Shown in pieces: positions 1-7,503 of a DNA stretch of 10,183 nt. The notes beneath the pieces were generated by a model. That model searched no databases. It had not been told where the DNA came from and saw only the letters and a program-made list of their open reading frames with translations. Location of the stretch: NCBI GenBank assembly GCA_003024985.2, contig PXIH01S0011451.1; one strand, given 5' to 3'. Within the stretch, counting starts at the first letter, position 1; each line of letters opens with the position of its first letter. The stretch comes from Euperipatoides rowelli (lineage: Eukaryota; Onychophora; Udeonychophora; Euonychophora; Peripatopsidae). The position numbers and the translations under genes are program-made.

Positions 1-69
1 ATTTTTGTAATAATACATATAGAACATAATTATAGTAAAATAAAAAGACTTAAAAAATATTTTTAAAAA

Positions 70-427
70 CTATATACCGATTTCTTTCTCCTTGACTTTC
101 AACTTCTCCAGGCGGTACTTCTCCATCACAGCCGCTACGATGATCTCGCACTGCACGGTGATCTCCTACTCCAGTTAACCCCTCTCCGCCTGGAGAAGAG
201 TAAAAAGAGAATGTTAATGTCCTGGGAGCCTAGACTTTCCATCTCTGAAGTTAAGCCACCAGGGTTGAGGGCCTCAACTCCTGCCGCATTTAGGATAACA
301 TTGGCTGGGTTGGGGTTGCAGGCTATAACTTTTCGGTGCTTCTGATCACGCTAATGATATTGGGTCCATCGTGCTTCAGGGCTTTGGCTACTCCGGCAGT
401 TGGTGTAATGTTTGCAGCGTTTGACAT
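70..427 (-). pseudogene. Decayed small coding remnant, family not recognised (possibly transposon-derived)
   Basis: Three reading-frame pieces on the minus strand line up into one candidate protein of roughly 118 residues. Piece 1 runs from an ATG at 427 to a TAG at 323-325 (34 codons, beginning MSNAANITPT). Piece 2, in another frame from about 320, reads CNPNPANVILNAAGVEAL and then NPGGLTSEMESLGSQD. Piece 3, in the third frame from 165, reads EITVQCEIIVAAVMEKYRLE followed by KLKVKEKEIGI and a TAG at 70-72. The charged, heptad-like C terminus suggests a short coiled coil. Two in-frame stops sit just before EITV, so the copy is broken. A pyrimidine-rich tract ending in AG at 190 on this strand could be a splice acceptor, but I see no matching GT donor. 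A Myb/SANT-type accessory protein of a Harbinger element is one guess from the acidic/basic C-terminal coil; I cannot confirm it. The piece order and the shared strand support a single ancestral gene. Confidence 0.4.
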
Positions 428-524
428 AGTGACTGCAGTGAATGGCTTTGAAAAAAAGTACGTTGAGATGTTTCACGGTCTACGGTGGTAGAGGGAAATA
501 GTGACATAACATTATCAAATGGGG

Positions 525-714
525 TTTTTATACACTAGCTTCGGATTGAAACGTCATGATGCCATTTATAGCTTAACCAATGAGCGTATTTCCCGCTTAA
601 AAAATTGGTGTAGCTTTCACTGCGGTCCGTGCATGTCTTCTCAGGATCCGCACTTTTTAGCCANNCAAAATTAAGCTGCAATTTGATTGGCCCCCACCTT
701 TTTCCCCCGGAAGT
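525..714 (-). promoter_or_regulatory. Compact promoter-like motif cluster upstream of the 70-427 remnant
   Basis: Reading away from the ATG at 427 on the minus strand, the sequence shows TATAAAAA (525-532), TGACGTTT, a CRE-like site (549-556), an ATTGG/CCAAT box (577-581), TTTCCCGC, an E2F-like site (589-596), a second CCAAT box in the opposite orientation (686-690) and CCCGGAAGT, an ETS-like site (706-714). The TATA box lies about 98 bases upstream of the ATG. The order and spacing are those of a proximal animal RNA polymerase II promoter. That the cluster drives the decayed ORF is inference. Confidence 0.4.
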
Positions 715-904
715 CACTCTGAATCCTTCACACCTTCTTGTCAACTAAGTTTTGAAGATTTAAAATATGCTAATTAGATAGGACTTGAAACCCTATCTTT
801 AAAATACTTGAGTTATGGCCACCATTTTGAATAAATTCTAAAATTATTAAAATTCCAATATTTTGAAAAAATTTTTTGACCATTTTGAATAATAAATTTT
901 TGGT

Positions 905-962
905 GGCCATCATGGATTTTTTTGCATGATGTTACCCATCATGCAAAAAATCCAAGATGGCC
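905..962. repeat. Long hairpin (26-bp inverted repeat, 7-base loop)
   Basis: The left arm at 905-930 (starting GGCCATCATGG) and the right arm at 938-962 (ending CCAAGATGGCC) are reverse complements except for one mismatch and one extra T. The loop is GTTACCC. Outside the stem, TGGTGG on the left and CCACCA on the right extend the pairing weakly. It could be a cruciform, a remnant of a fold-back transposon, or an RNA hairpin if transcribed. Confidence 0.75.
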
Positions 963-1138
963 CTTCCACCATTTTGAATAAGTTAACGAATTATACAATT
1001 TTCATGAAAAAAAAAATTTTTGAAAAAAATTCTCTCTAACTCGTGCACATTTCTGTGCACTTCCGGTCCGCTATCTTGAATTTGTTTTCAAAAAATTCAA
1101 AAACACAAACCGGAAGTCAAAAAGTGACCTTGATCTTG

Positions 1139-1216
1139 ATGATGTCATTTCCGGTCTTTAAAAAACCCCCATAAACCTAGCCAAAACAGGAACCGGAAGT
1201 CAGCCATCTTTGATTT
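1139..1216 (+). repeat. Copy 1 of a ~75-bp dispersed direct repeat
   Basis: It matches 1816-1888 in the same orientation. Shared words in order are GATGTCATTTCC or GACATCATTTCC, then TTTAAAA, then AAACCTAGCCAAAACAGGAA, then CCGGAAGTC and CCATCTTTGATTT. The strongest part (1173-1216) differs from its partner by only a few bases. Confidence 0.7.
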
Positions 1217-1245
1217 TACAATGCATTATGGGACATATATTACCC

Positions 1246-1815
1246 ATAATTAGAGTTGGTGTTTTTTAGCAAATAAAAATTCGAAATTTAGCATTTTAAA
1301 ATAAGAATTTCGTGTTTTATAGTGTTTTAATATAAAAATTTAGCATTTTGTCGCAAAAAAAAATAATTAAAAAGTCAAACTATTTTATTGAAAGAAAAAT
1401 TGATGTTACATTTTATTCATTTTTAATAATAAAAAAATGTATCATTTTAGAGGAGAGGGAGTGAATTGTGATAATGTCATAAGGATTTAAAACATTGGCC
1501 TTTAGAATAAATTGTACAAAAAGCAAATTCTTTTATAAAGTTTTCTTTGGCTTTCATATGTGTGGCGGACTTACATGCTTATCTAAGGTATCTTTACTTT
1601 CCCAATTCAAACGAATATTGCATAGTCCACACATTAAAATGTTTGCATCATTTATAAAACTTATCACTCCTGAAATCATTTGCTCTTTGTTNCAAATCTT
1701 TGATCTATTTATAAAACATGATCAATTAAAATATGATGTATTTACAATATTTCGTTTTTATGGCTAAAACGAAAAATGAACAACTCTGCCCATAATACAT
1801 CTTAATATAGCATCA
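1246..1815. other. AT-rich stretch without recognisable gene
   Basis: I see only AT-rich low-complexity sequence, including a doubled AATTTAGCATTTT near 1286 and 1336. Open frames here, such as one near 1495-1767, lack motif support and include an N base. Confidence 0.5.
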
Positions 1816-1940
1816 TATGACATCATTTCCACTTAAAACCCTTTAAACCTAACCAAAACAGGAACCGGAAGTCGACCATCTTGGATTTGAACCGGAAGTT
1901 ACCTTTGACCCAAAACCGGAAGTAGCCAAACCGGAAGTGT
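1816..1940 (+). repeat. Copy 2 of the ~75-bp repeat plus a run of four ACCGGAAGT sites
   Basis: The first part (1816-1888) duplicates 1139-1216. ACCGGAAGT then appears at 1864-1872, 1891-1899, 1915-1923 and 1930-1938, all on the plus strand, with a CCATCTTGGATTT word between the first two. Start-to-start spacings are 27, 24 and 15 bases, so this is not a simple fixed-period satellite. Confidence 0.7.
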
Positions 1941-2297
1941 GCTGGAACCGCCAAATATCATCTACTAGTAGGCTATATATAGGCTAATACAGAATAAACA
2001 TGAGACAATGAAAACTTTTAAAAATGAAAAAGAGATTGGAATAAAAGAAATGCTGTTTTTGTTTTCATCACTTCCCCTAACCCTTAACATTTCCATTATT
2101 TCCTATGGAAAATTTGTTTGCTTTATACGCTGATTTCCAATAACGCACCACCAGTGTAAATCAAGAATTAAATGTAATGAATATTTGTCAGTACCAAATT
2201 CATTGAATAATTTTTTTTCTTTCAGATTCATCTTAATCTAATCTTTTAAACACAGTTTTAATTAAAAACTATTATTGGTATATATNNTNGCCTATAT
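1941..2297. other. AT-rich stretch, nothing recognised
   Basis: No ORF with coding character, no repeat and no RNA gene was seen. It ends in a short run with three N bases next to the hAT insertion. Confidence 0.5.
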
Positions 2298-2670
2298 CAG
2301 GGGTCTGCAACCTGCGGCTCCGGAGCCACATGTGGTTCTTTCAGCAAATTTTGTGGCTCTTTGAAAATTGGCAGAAGGTTTTCATTTTAATAGCCTATAA
2401 AATTTTAAAAAAATGAACAAGTTTAATCAAAATGTTGTTTTTTTTTTTATGTGAAAGCCTTTTTGTTATTCTGCTCAGAACACCCACCTTATGCCTGTAC
2501 TATATACATATGCTGTACTGTGTTTGGTACGAGTTGCCTGGCACACCTCACGCGAGGTGGTTCACTGAGTTACTTGATACTTCCGTTTTGTGGCTCTTTC
2601 ATGTTTCTCTTTTTTTTTTCAATTTTTTTGCAAATTTGGCTCTTTCTCACCGAAAGGTTGCTGACCCGTG
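2298..2670 (+). mobile_element. Non-autonomous hAT-superfamily element (373 bp) with TIRs and TSDs
   Basis: The left end reads CAGGGGTCTGCAACCT and the right end, reverse-complemented, reads CACGGGTCAGCAACCT, giving 14 of 16 matching terminal bases. The flanks are GCCTATAT (2290-2297) and GTCTATAT (2671-2678), an 8-bp target-site duplication with one mismatch, the length diagnostic of hAT transposition. Subterminal TGGCTCTTT words recur in both orientations near both ends (about 2353, 2590 and 2636), typical of hAT transposase-binding repeats. It carries no transposase, and internal open frames are incidental. Movement must have depended on a transposase supplied elsewhere. The slightly diverged TSD and TIRs indicate an old insertion. 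Confidence 0.85.
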
Positions 2671-2759
2671 GTCTATATTATCGGATTTTAAAATGATAAA
2701 CACATATTAGTAAGTTTTGTATGCATGTATAGTATATAGGAGAATAGACTTTGTTTTTT

Positions 2760-3305
2760 ATATAAATACACTAGCATTGTACCCATTCTTTGCACAGAAA
2801 ATCTCCTGTCACGCTTAACCCTTCCCCCCAAAAAAATTTNAAAAAAAAAAGAAAGTATTTTATACTTTTTTTATATTATCTACACTATGGAAACTACCCA
2901 CATGCCAAATTTCAAGTTTGTGAAATAACCTATGTTAAACATTTCAAACAGACACACACACATATCCACATATTCTCCCCTCCCCTCCCCCCCCCAAAAA
3001 AAAAAAAAAAAAAGAAAAAGTATTTTTATACTTTTTTTTACATTGTCTACACTATGGAACCTACCCACTTGCCAAATTTCGTTTTTGATATGTTTGTGCT
3101 AAACATTTCGTAACAGACATACATACAAATCCACAAATACCCTCCCACCAAAAAAAATAGTCTTTTTTATATTTTTTACTTTAGCTACACTATAGTACCT
3201 ACCCACATGCCAAATTGCAAGTTTGTGCCATGTTGGGAAGTATGCTAAACATTTTGAACAGGCACACACACATATACACAACATTTTCCATTTATAGATG
3301 GAGAT
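2760..3305 (+). repeat. Three tandem copies of an RTE-type LINE/SINE 3' tail
   Basis: Landmarks repeat in the same order three times. A C-run joined to an A-run lies at about 2824, 2985 and 3145. CTACACTATGG or a variant starts at 2880, 3047 and 3185. A CCCACATGCCAAATT-type word follows each of these. AACAGACACACACACATATC or a variant starts near 2948, 3113 and 3258. The array begins after CACTAGCATTGTACCCATTC and ends CATTTATAGATGGAGATAT. The CCAAATTTCAAGTTTGT core, the CA-rich run and the TTTATAGATGG end are what I know from RTE-clade 3' UTRs and SINEs that share them. The units differ by many substitutions, so the triplication is old or formed by successive tail insertions. Confidence 0.65.
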
Positions 3306-3542
3306 ATTTTTAAATGCTGGTTAATAGAGCATTCCAGTTGGTTAAAGTGACATAACAAAATATTTACTGGGTTTAATATTTCATGTAGGTGAACTGGGAA
3401 ATAATTTTTTATCATAGTACGCACTTTACAACTAATTTTGTTATAAATTTAATTCTATTTCCACTACTTCTTTCCTTCAGAATATTCTAGTACCGGTATG
3501 TCTGAGTCTTTGTTTGAATGAAGTAGTGCCTAGTGGTTACAA
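3306..3542. other. AT-rich stretch, nothing recognised
   Basis: I see no coding, repeat or RNA signature between the RTE-like tail and the possible hAT end. Confidence 0.4.
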
Positions 3543-3592
3543 CAGCGATTCTCAAGTGGGCTGCCTAAAGATGCCTTATGGGTTGCCAATAA
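3543..3592 (+). mobile_element. Possible orphan hAT-type terminal sequence
   Basis: CAGCGATTCTCAAGTGGG followed by CTGCC resembles the conserved left ends of many hAT elements (CAG, a few bases, then TTCTCAA and GGG). I found no matching right end or 8-bp duplication in the window, so this may be a truncated copy or chance. Confidence 0.3.
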
Positions 3593-4654
3593 ATTCTAAC
3601 AATATATTTTAATTAACATTTTTTATTTATTTACAGTATATTAAATATTTCATTTTTATCTTTTTTAAAGTTATTTTAAAGCTTAATTTTCTTAAATTTT
3701 TAATATGGTACTTGTTTTAATTCATATAGTACAGTAATGTATGAAGCACTGTCATGCCTGAATGATTGTGGGTGTATAAGGTTAGTACAGTGTCACGATA
3801 ATTGAAATCAAATAATGAATGGTTTATTATAGAATTAACCTAAACTAATAGATAAATCTAATATTGATTTGGATTACTGCAATTTTTTTATGGATGACAT
3901 TATCATTGTTAGTATAAAATTGATTAAATAATATTATAACTCTAGCACAGAAGAACTCAATTGGATATTAGGCTACATGAGGAAAATATAAAAGTTTAGT
4001 AGGTGATAGATTGGCAGAGGAAATGATATTTAAGTGAGGAAATTTAATAATATTGACCAAAATAATGTTCCAAAGTTGAGGAAGGGAACAACCAATAGAG
4101 AACACAAACGAGTATACATTGATGAAAGATAAATTTAAAAAGTAGAAAATCAAGTATAAAATGGAGAGCACATAAGTAATCTTATGTAAAGACAGATAAA
4201 TTAGGTAAAGGTACTAAAAATAGAAAAGGACGAAAGCGATCTGTTCTGGCATTGGGTCATCATATACTGTATGAAGAAAATCTACACTCAGTAACAGAGA
4301 GAGAGAGCAAGAAAACTAAAAATTAAGTAGCAAAGTATAGTAGGTGCAATGGGAAAGGTATTAGGAACAAATTAGATTCAATCACAGCAATATGGAACAG
4401 AGAAGCAATTCAATAACAGAAATGGAGATATTTGACCAATACTGTACATAAATTCAGAAAAAAGGATGTTGGGGGGGGGGAGCAGAACTTATAGATGCCA
4501 TTGCAAGAATACAGATTTAGAATATATATGGAGGGAGAGGAGGAGGTATGAGAGATTTCAATGAGGATGATGGTCAACGGAAGACTTAGAATGTCTTATT
4601 GAAAGGATAGAATGAAGAACAACCGTAATCACTATGACTGTGTTGTGGATTTGA
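3593..4654. other. Gene-less AT-rich, then purine-rich stretch
   Basis: From about 3950 the plus strand becomes strongly A/G biased and stays so into the LINE. This is compatible with a decayed 5' part of the same retrotransposon, since LINE sense strands are often A-rich, but I cannot identify an ORF1 domain. A short GA run (about 4298) and a ten-G run (about 4470) are simple repeats. Antisense open frames here merely reflect the purine bias. Confidence 0.4.
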
Positions 4655-4701
4655 GAAACAAACAAGAGAATAGAGTGTTGAAGGAGCATTTCATAAATAA
4701 A
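4655..4701 (+). repeat. 47-bp direct repeat, upstream copy
   Basis: It matches 5993-6039 at 41 of 47 positions without gaps. Both copies can be read as closely similar peptides, ENRVLKEHFINK here and ENIMLKEHFVNK in the other copy. This suggests both derive from coding sequence of the same LINE family, and that this copy is a displaced or separately inserted fragment. Confidence 0.6.
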
Positions 4702-4919
4702 ATGATAAAAATAAATAGGGGTAAACAGGGAAATACCAAGAATGGGAGATGAAGGAAGCAGGAAGTAGCTGGGGAAAATGAGAGTAGTATAATGTATAGG
4801 TACCAAAAGAACAGAGTCAAATAAACAGTCAAATATACATACACATACAGGAAATGGAATACATGATACAGATTAGTCACAGTGTTTTTAAAATAAGACA
4901 AAGAATAAGGGATATAGAA

Positions 4920-5665
4920 AATATAAAAATAACCACAAGGAATAAAGGAGTGTACAAGAAGAGAAAAAAAGAAATTGGTGAAGCTTTGAAAGAAATCAAT
5001 TAACACAGATGTAGCAGTGTTACAGGAAATACAAACAGGGAATGTGAATGTGGAAACACAGAATCTTTGGACAGCAGGAGCAACAAAAAGAAAGAAATAT
5101 AAGGGTTGGCAATTCTACTAAGTAAAAACAAATAAATTACTTTAATATATTACTTTAAATTACTTAATATATTACTCTAACTTCAAACTTACTCAGGGGA
5201 TCATATGTATTGCAAACATAAGCTGGAATAAAAATGAAGTAATAGTAATCACTTTCATCTGGATGGTGAAATGGAAACAGTAAGCAATCTTAAGGAAACC
5301 TTAAACCTAGCAATATAGCAAACGGAACAGGAATTATAATAGCTGGTGATTTAAAAATGCACATATTGGCACAGAAGACCTGTAAAATGAAGAAATAGGG
5401 TGGAAAATTGGGTATAAGTATGCAGATTAGAATGGGAGATTTGTGAAAGATCTAATCATCTAATGCAACAGTACAAATTTACATTGCATAATTCTTGGAG
5501 CAGCAGCAAATTAATACATGTAACATGGGAGAGAGGGAAGTAGAAGTCACATCATGATCATATTTTATCCAATTTGGATAAAAAAAAGCCATAAATTTTG
5601 TAAATGAAAAATGGATGAAGATAGAAATGGACCACAAAATCCTAAAATTATTATCTGAGACAAAA
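4920..5665 (+). pseudogene. LINE endonuclease domain (APE-like), frameshifted
   Basis: The domain would nick target DNA to prime reverse transcription. Fragments in family order are as follows. NIKITTRNKGVYKKRKKEIG with GEALKEIN from 4920 corresponds to the first beta strand (TWN in intact enzymes). TDVAVLQEIQ near 5005-5034 carries the catalytic glutamate of the LQE motif. GLAILLSKNK at 5103-5132 matches the usual GVAILLS. GTGIIIAGDLKMHI at about 5326-5367 corresponds to GDFNAH. NGRFVKDL starts at 5431. HGREGSRSHIMIIF at about 5522-5563 corresponds to the SRSQIDYI strand. MDHKIL at 5627-5644 sits where SDH is expected. These lie in three different frames with interrupting stops, and the GDFN asparagine is replaced by lysine, so no active enzyme can be made. 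Confidence 0.75.
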
Positions 5666-5676
5666 TAAAACATCAG

Positions 5677-5859
5677 GTGCCAAGAAAAAAAGAGGAGAAA
5701 GCTGAAATTCAATATGGATGGAATACAGCAGCCTTGGAGGATATGGACAAAAGAGAAAGGTGTAAGGCAGAAATAAAAATTATGTTACAGGAGGGAAATA
5801 CAAAAAGTGAACACCAGATGATAGTGGAGGGTAAAATTGAGATGATTAAACAACAATGA
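5677..5859 (+). pseudogene. LINE linker between endonuclease and reverse transcriptase
   Basis: This 60-codon open stretch begins at a GTG (no ATG start is implied) and encodes a highly charged, probably helical peptide. It contains IQYGWNTAALEDMDKRERCK followed by AEIKIMLQEG. In RTE-like LINEs the endonuclease is followed by a similar segment with a tyrosine or tryptophan, then a leucine, acidic residues, an RE pair and an E-L/I-K helix, which fits the position here. It is the best-preserved single-frame part of the element. It should be read as a fragment of the LINE polyprotein and not as a separate gene. Confidence 0.55.
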
Positions 5860-5992
5860 AGAAGGCTGCTAAAAGGGTACTACGAGTACCATGATCACCA
5901 ATGATGTCAAGAAGAAGGAGAGTGAAAGCAGAAGTAACAAAGTCAAAGTATCTAAAAAGTAAATTTCCTGAAGAGATAAAGATAACCTGAAA

Positions 5993-6039
5993 GAAGCAAA
6001 CACGAGAATATAATGTTGAAGGAGCATTTTGTAAATAAA
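5993..6039 (+). repeat. 47-bp direct repeat, downstream copy inside the LINE
   Basis: It is the partner of 4655-4701 (41 of 47 identical). It lies in the linker between endonuclease and reverse transcriptase and directly abuts the inverted repeat that starts at 6047. Confidence 0.6.
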
Positions 6040-6046
6040 TGCAATG

Positions 6047-6141
6047 ATGAGTTTGTACAATTTCTTTATTCTTCCTGCTGGTGTGGAAATTTCAGAGGAA
6101 ATAACACTAGTTGCAAAAATAAAGAAATTGTACAAACTCAT
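6047..6141. repeat. Perfect 24-bp inverted repeat with 47-base loop
   Basis: The left arm at 6047-6070 (ATGAGTTTGTACAA followed by TTTCTTTATT) is the exact reverse complement of 6118-6141. Pairing continues outward imperfectly (AAATGCAATG against AAATGCTTCA), for about 34 bp in all. It sits inside the decayed LINE but is itself undamaged, while the LINE around it has many lesions. This suggests a later event such as a small fold-back insertion, or template switching during repair. Confidence 0.85.
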
Positions 6142-6321
6142 TGAAGCATTTTAAAAGGGAGAGCAACACCCATAAACACAAATACATTCCTATGTATAGG
6201 TGTAAGGAAGTAGTAGTTCTAAGAAGAGAACAGGGGAAAATTAGACAAAATAACAAACATTCCTACAACTTCTGCAGTCATTTACTATGAACCAAATAGT
6301 AAAATGGATAAAGAAAGATAA

Positions 6322-7155
6322 AAAGGAAGGGTACCAGGGATTGACGGAATCAATTTGAAATTAATAGCAAATGCACCAACTAAATTAATCAAGGTAATCA
6401 CTGCACTGATAGTTAAAACAGGAGAAAATAATGAAATCCCAGAAAAATGGAATAAGGATGGTGCAAATCTCTATACCAAAAGTCAAGAACTCAAAGGATA
6501 TTACCAATTTCAGGAGATTTCACTTTGCAGTGTAGCCTACTTTATAAATTACAAGTATTTGCAAAAAAAAACATTTATTGCACTGTTTTGGAGGAAATAA
6601 TGCCATGTATACCATCATATCAGGCAGTATTTATGCCAGGGATGGCCATAGATCATATGATAATTTGTTTTAAGCAAGGAGAGTATTGAAGGAAAGATGG
6701 AGAAGTGGACAGAAAATATTGGTATTTTCACTGGATCAGGTCATTGATTTCTATCAATACAGTATATCACAAGGCCATGTCAATTATTCTAAAGCATAAC
6801 AAGATTCCACATAAATTAATAAATACAATTATAGAAGCATATATAATGAGAAACAATGATACAGTAGTTTGGAAAACGGTCCCCTTTGATAAAAAAAAAG
6901 GTAAAGCGTTAAAACAGGAATGTCCACTATCACCCAGGTTATTTTATGTAGCAATCAATGAGGTATTGCAAACCACAACAGATGTGTTAATATATCCAGA
7001 TCTGGAACAGAAAAGAAAAATTATTGCTAGCAATGGTATTAGTTTTTGCAGATGATGTGCTATTGGCAGAGGGAGGGATCTTACAAAATATTGTTTAAGA
7101 ATCAAAACTACTAAGTTATTTTAATAAATTTTTAAAAAAATTAATATAGAGTAAA
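6322..7155 (+). pseudogene. LINE reverse transcriptase domain, frameshifted and truncated
   Basis: The RNA-templated DNA polymerase of the LINE is recognisable in pieces. KGRVPGIDGINLKLI (6322-6366) is the finger motif. TGENNEIPEKWNKDGANLYT and YYQFQEISLCSVAYF follow (to 6600), matching the usual IP-W and ISLLS-YK blocks. In a second frame from 6597, PSYQAVFMPGMAIDHMI is the QxGF-PG-D block. VFSLD in a shifted frame near 6720-6734 carries the motif A aspartate. KAMSIILKHNKIPHKLINTI and LKQECPLSPRLFYVAINEVL (ending near 6971) are motif B. VLVFADDVLLAE at about 7035-7070 is the catalytic FADD box of motif C, in a frame different from motif B. NKFLKK and KINIE correspond to the next helix and motif D. 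At least three frame changes and a TGA at 6687-6689 make it non-functional. Confidence 0.85.
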
Positions 7156-7159
7156 AAGT

Positions 7160-7503
7160 AGTGTAAAAAGGCCGATTCTGTCCAAACCAATCAGATTCGA
7201 GCACCCACAATGCATTGTGACAATGGGAAAAGTGACATCAACAATGCTTTTTCCCATAAGGCATTGGGTGATCTCATTAGCATAATGCAACTCACGTTAC
7301 TATGACATCATCTTCGGAAATATTCGGAAGTGTTCGGGCATTTCCGTGAGGGGTGCGGTTCATTTGCATATTTGAATACCCAACTATGATGTCATCTTCG
7401 GTAGAATTCGGTAATTTTCGGTATCTTCATAAATCTTCGGTCATTTTCGGTAATTTCCATCATTTTCCGAAATTTTCCGATGATTCCCGAAGTTTTGAGT
7501 TTA
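7160..7503. repeat. Diverged repeat block with TTCGG runs switching to CCGAA
   Basis: Eight TTCGG words occur between 7313 and 7450 on the plus strand. From about 7465 the reverse-complement words (TTCCGAAA, TTCCGA, CCCGAAG) take over, so the block is roughly palindromic at large scale. Smaller inverted pairs are ATGGGAAAA/TTTTCCCAT (7223-7231 and 7249-7257) and CGGAAAT/ATTTCCG (7315-7321 and 7340-7346). TGACATCA or its complement occurs at 7233, 7303 and 7387. CACCCACAATGCATTG at about 7203-7218 resembles a Staf/ZNF143 site. There is no coding signature. Confidence 0.6.

Larger units (their letters stand above)
800..1245. repeat. Diverged repeat block 1, rich in ACCGGAAGT and CCATTTTGAATAA
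   Basis: This stretch has no credible ORF but is full of internal repetition. CCATTTTGAATAA or a near copy occurs at about 823, 879 and 969. ACCGGAAGT occurs at 1109-1117 and 1192-1200 and in reverse at 1059-1067. AAAATCCAAGATGG occurs at 947-960, with related CCATCTT motifs downstream. A palindrome CAATGCATTATGGGA lies near 1219-1233. The same words recur at 1816-1940 and partly at 7160-8364, so this is a dispersed repeat family rather than unique DNA. Confidence 0.6.
4920..7155 (+). mobile_element. Decayed, 3'-truncated APE-type non-LTR retrotransposon (LINE, RTE-like)
   Basis: An apurinic-type endonuclease, a charged linker and a reverse transcriptase follow one another in the expected order on the plus strand, each split by frameshifts and stops. 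The linker (WNTAALEDMDKRERCKAE) and the overall pattern recall RTE-like elements, but clade assignment from degraded sequence is tentative. The copy ends soon after the FADD box and the following NKFLKK and KINIE segments, where the TTCGG/TGACATCA repeat territory begins. The thumb, the 3' UTR and any tail are missing. LINEs usually lose the 5' end on insertion, so loss of the 3' end points to later deletion or rearrangement. The 5' boundary is uncertain and may lie well upstream. Confidence 0.8.

Noticed and set aside
2432-2710. Overlapping open frames on the plus strand
   Set aside because: They lie within the hAT element and its T-rich interior, show no conserved motif, and depend on homopolymer runs.
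2790-3113. Open frame with lysine-rich runs
   Set aside because: It is a translation of the tandem RTE-type tail with its poly-A and C tracts; non-coding.
4465-4482. G-run (and a similar one near 8123) as G-quadruplex
   Set aside because: These are single homopolymer runs, not four separated G-tracts; treated as simple repeats.
4558-5006. Two hydrophobic minus-strand open frames
   Set aside because: They are the complement of the purine-rich LINE sense strand, which yields F/L/I/S-rich antisense frames without biological support.
5869-6141. Minus-strand frame of 90 codons
   Set aside because: It is antisense to the LINE linker and passes through the inverted repeat; its similarity to the upstream antisense frame comes from the 47-bp direct repeat.
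7313-7490. CRISPR-like array of short TTCGG repeats
   Set aside because: Repeats are 5-7 bases, unevenly spaced and switch orientation; there are no spacers and the context is an animal genome.
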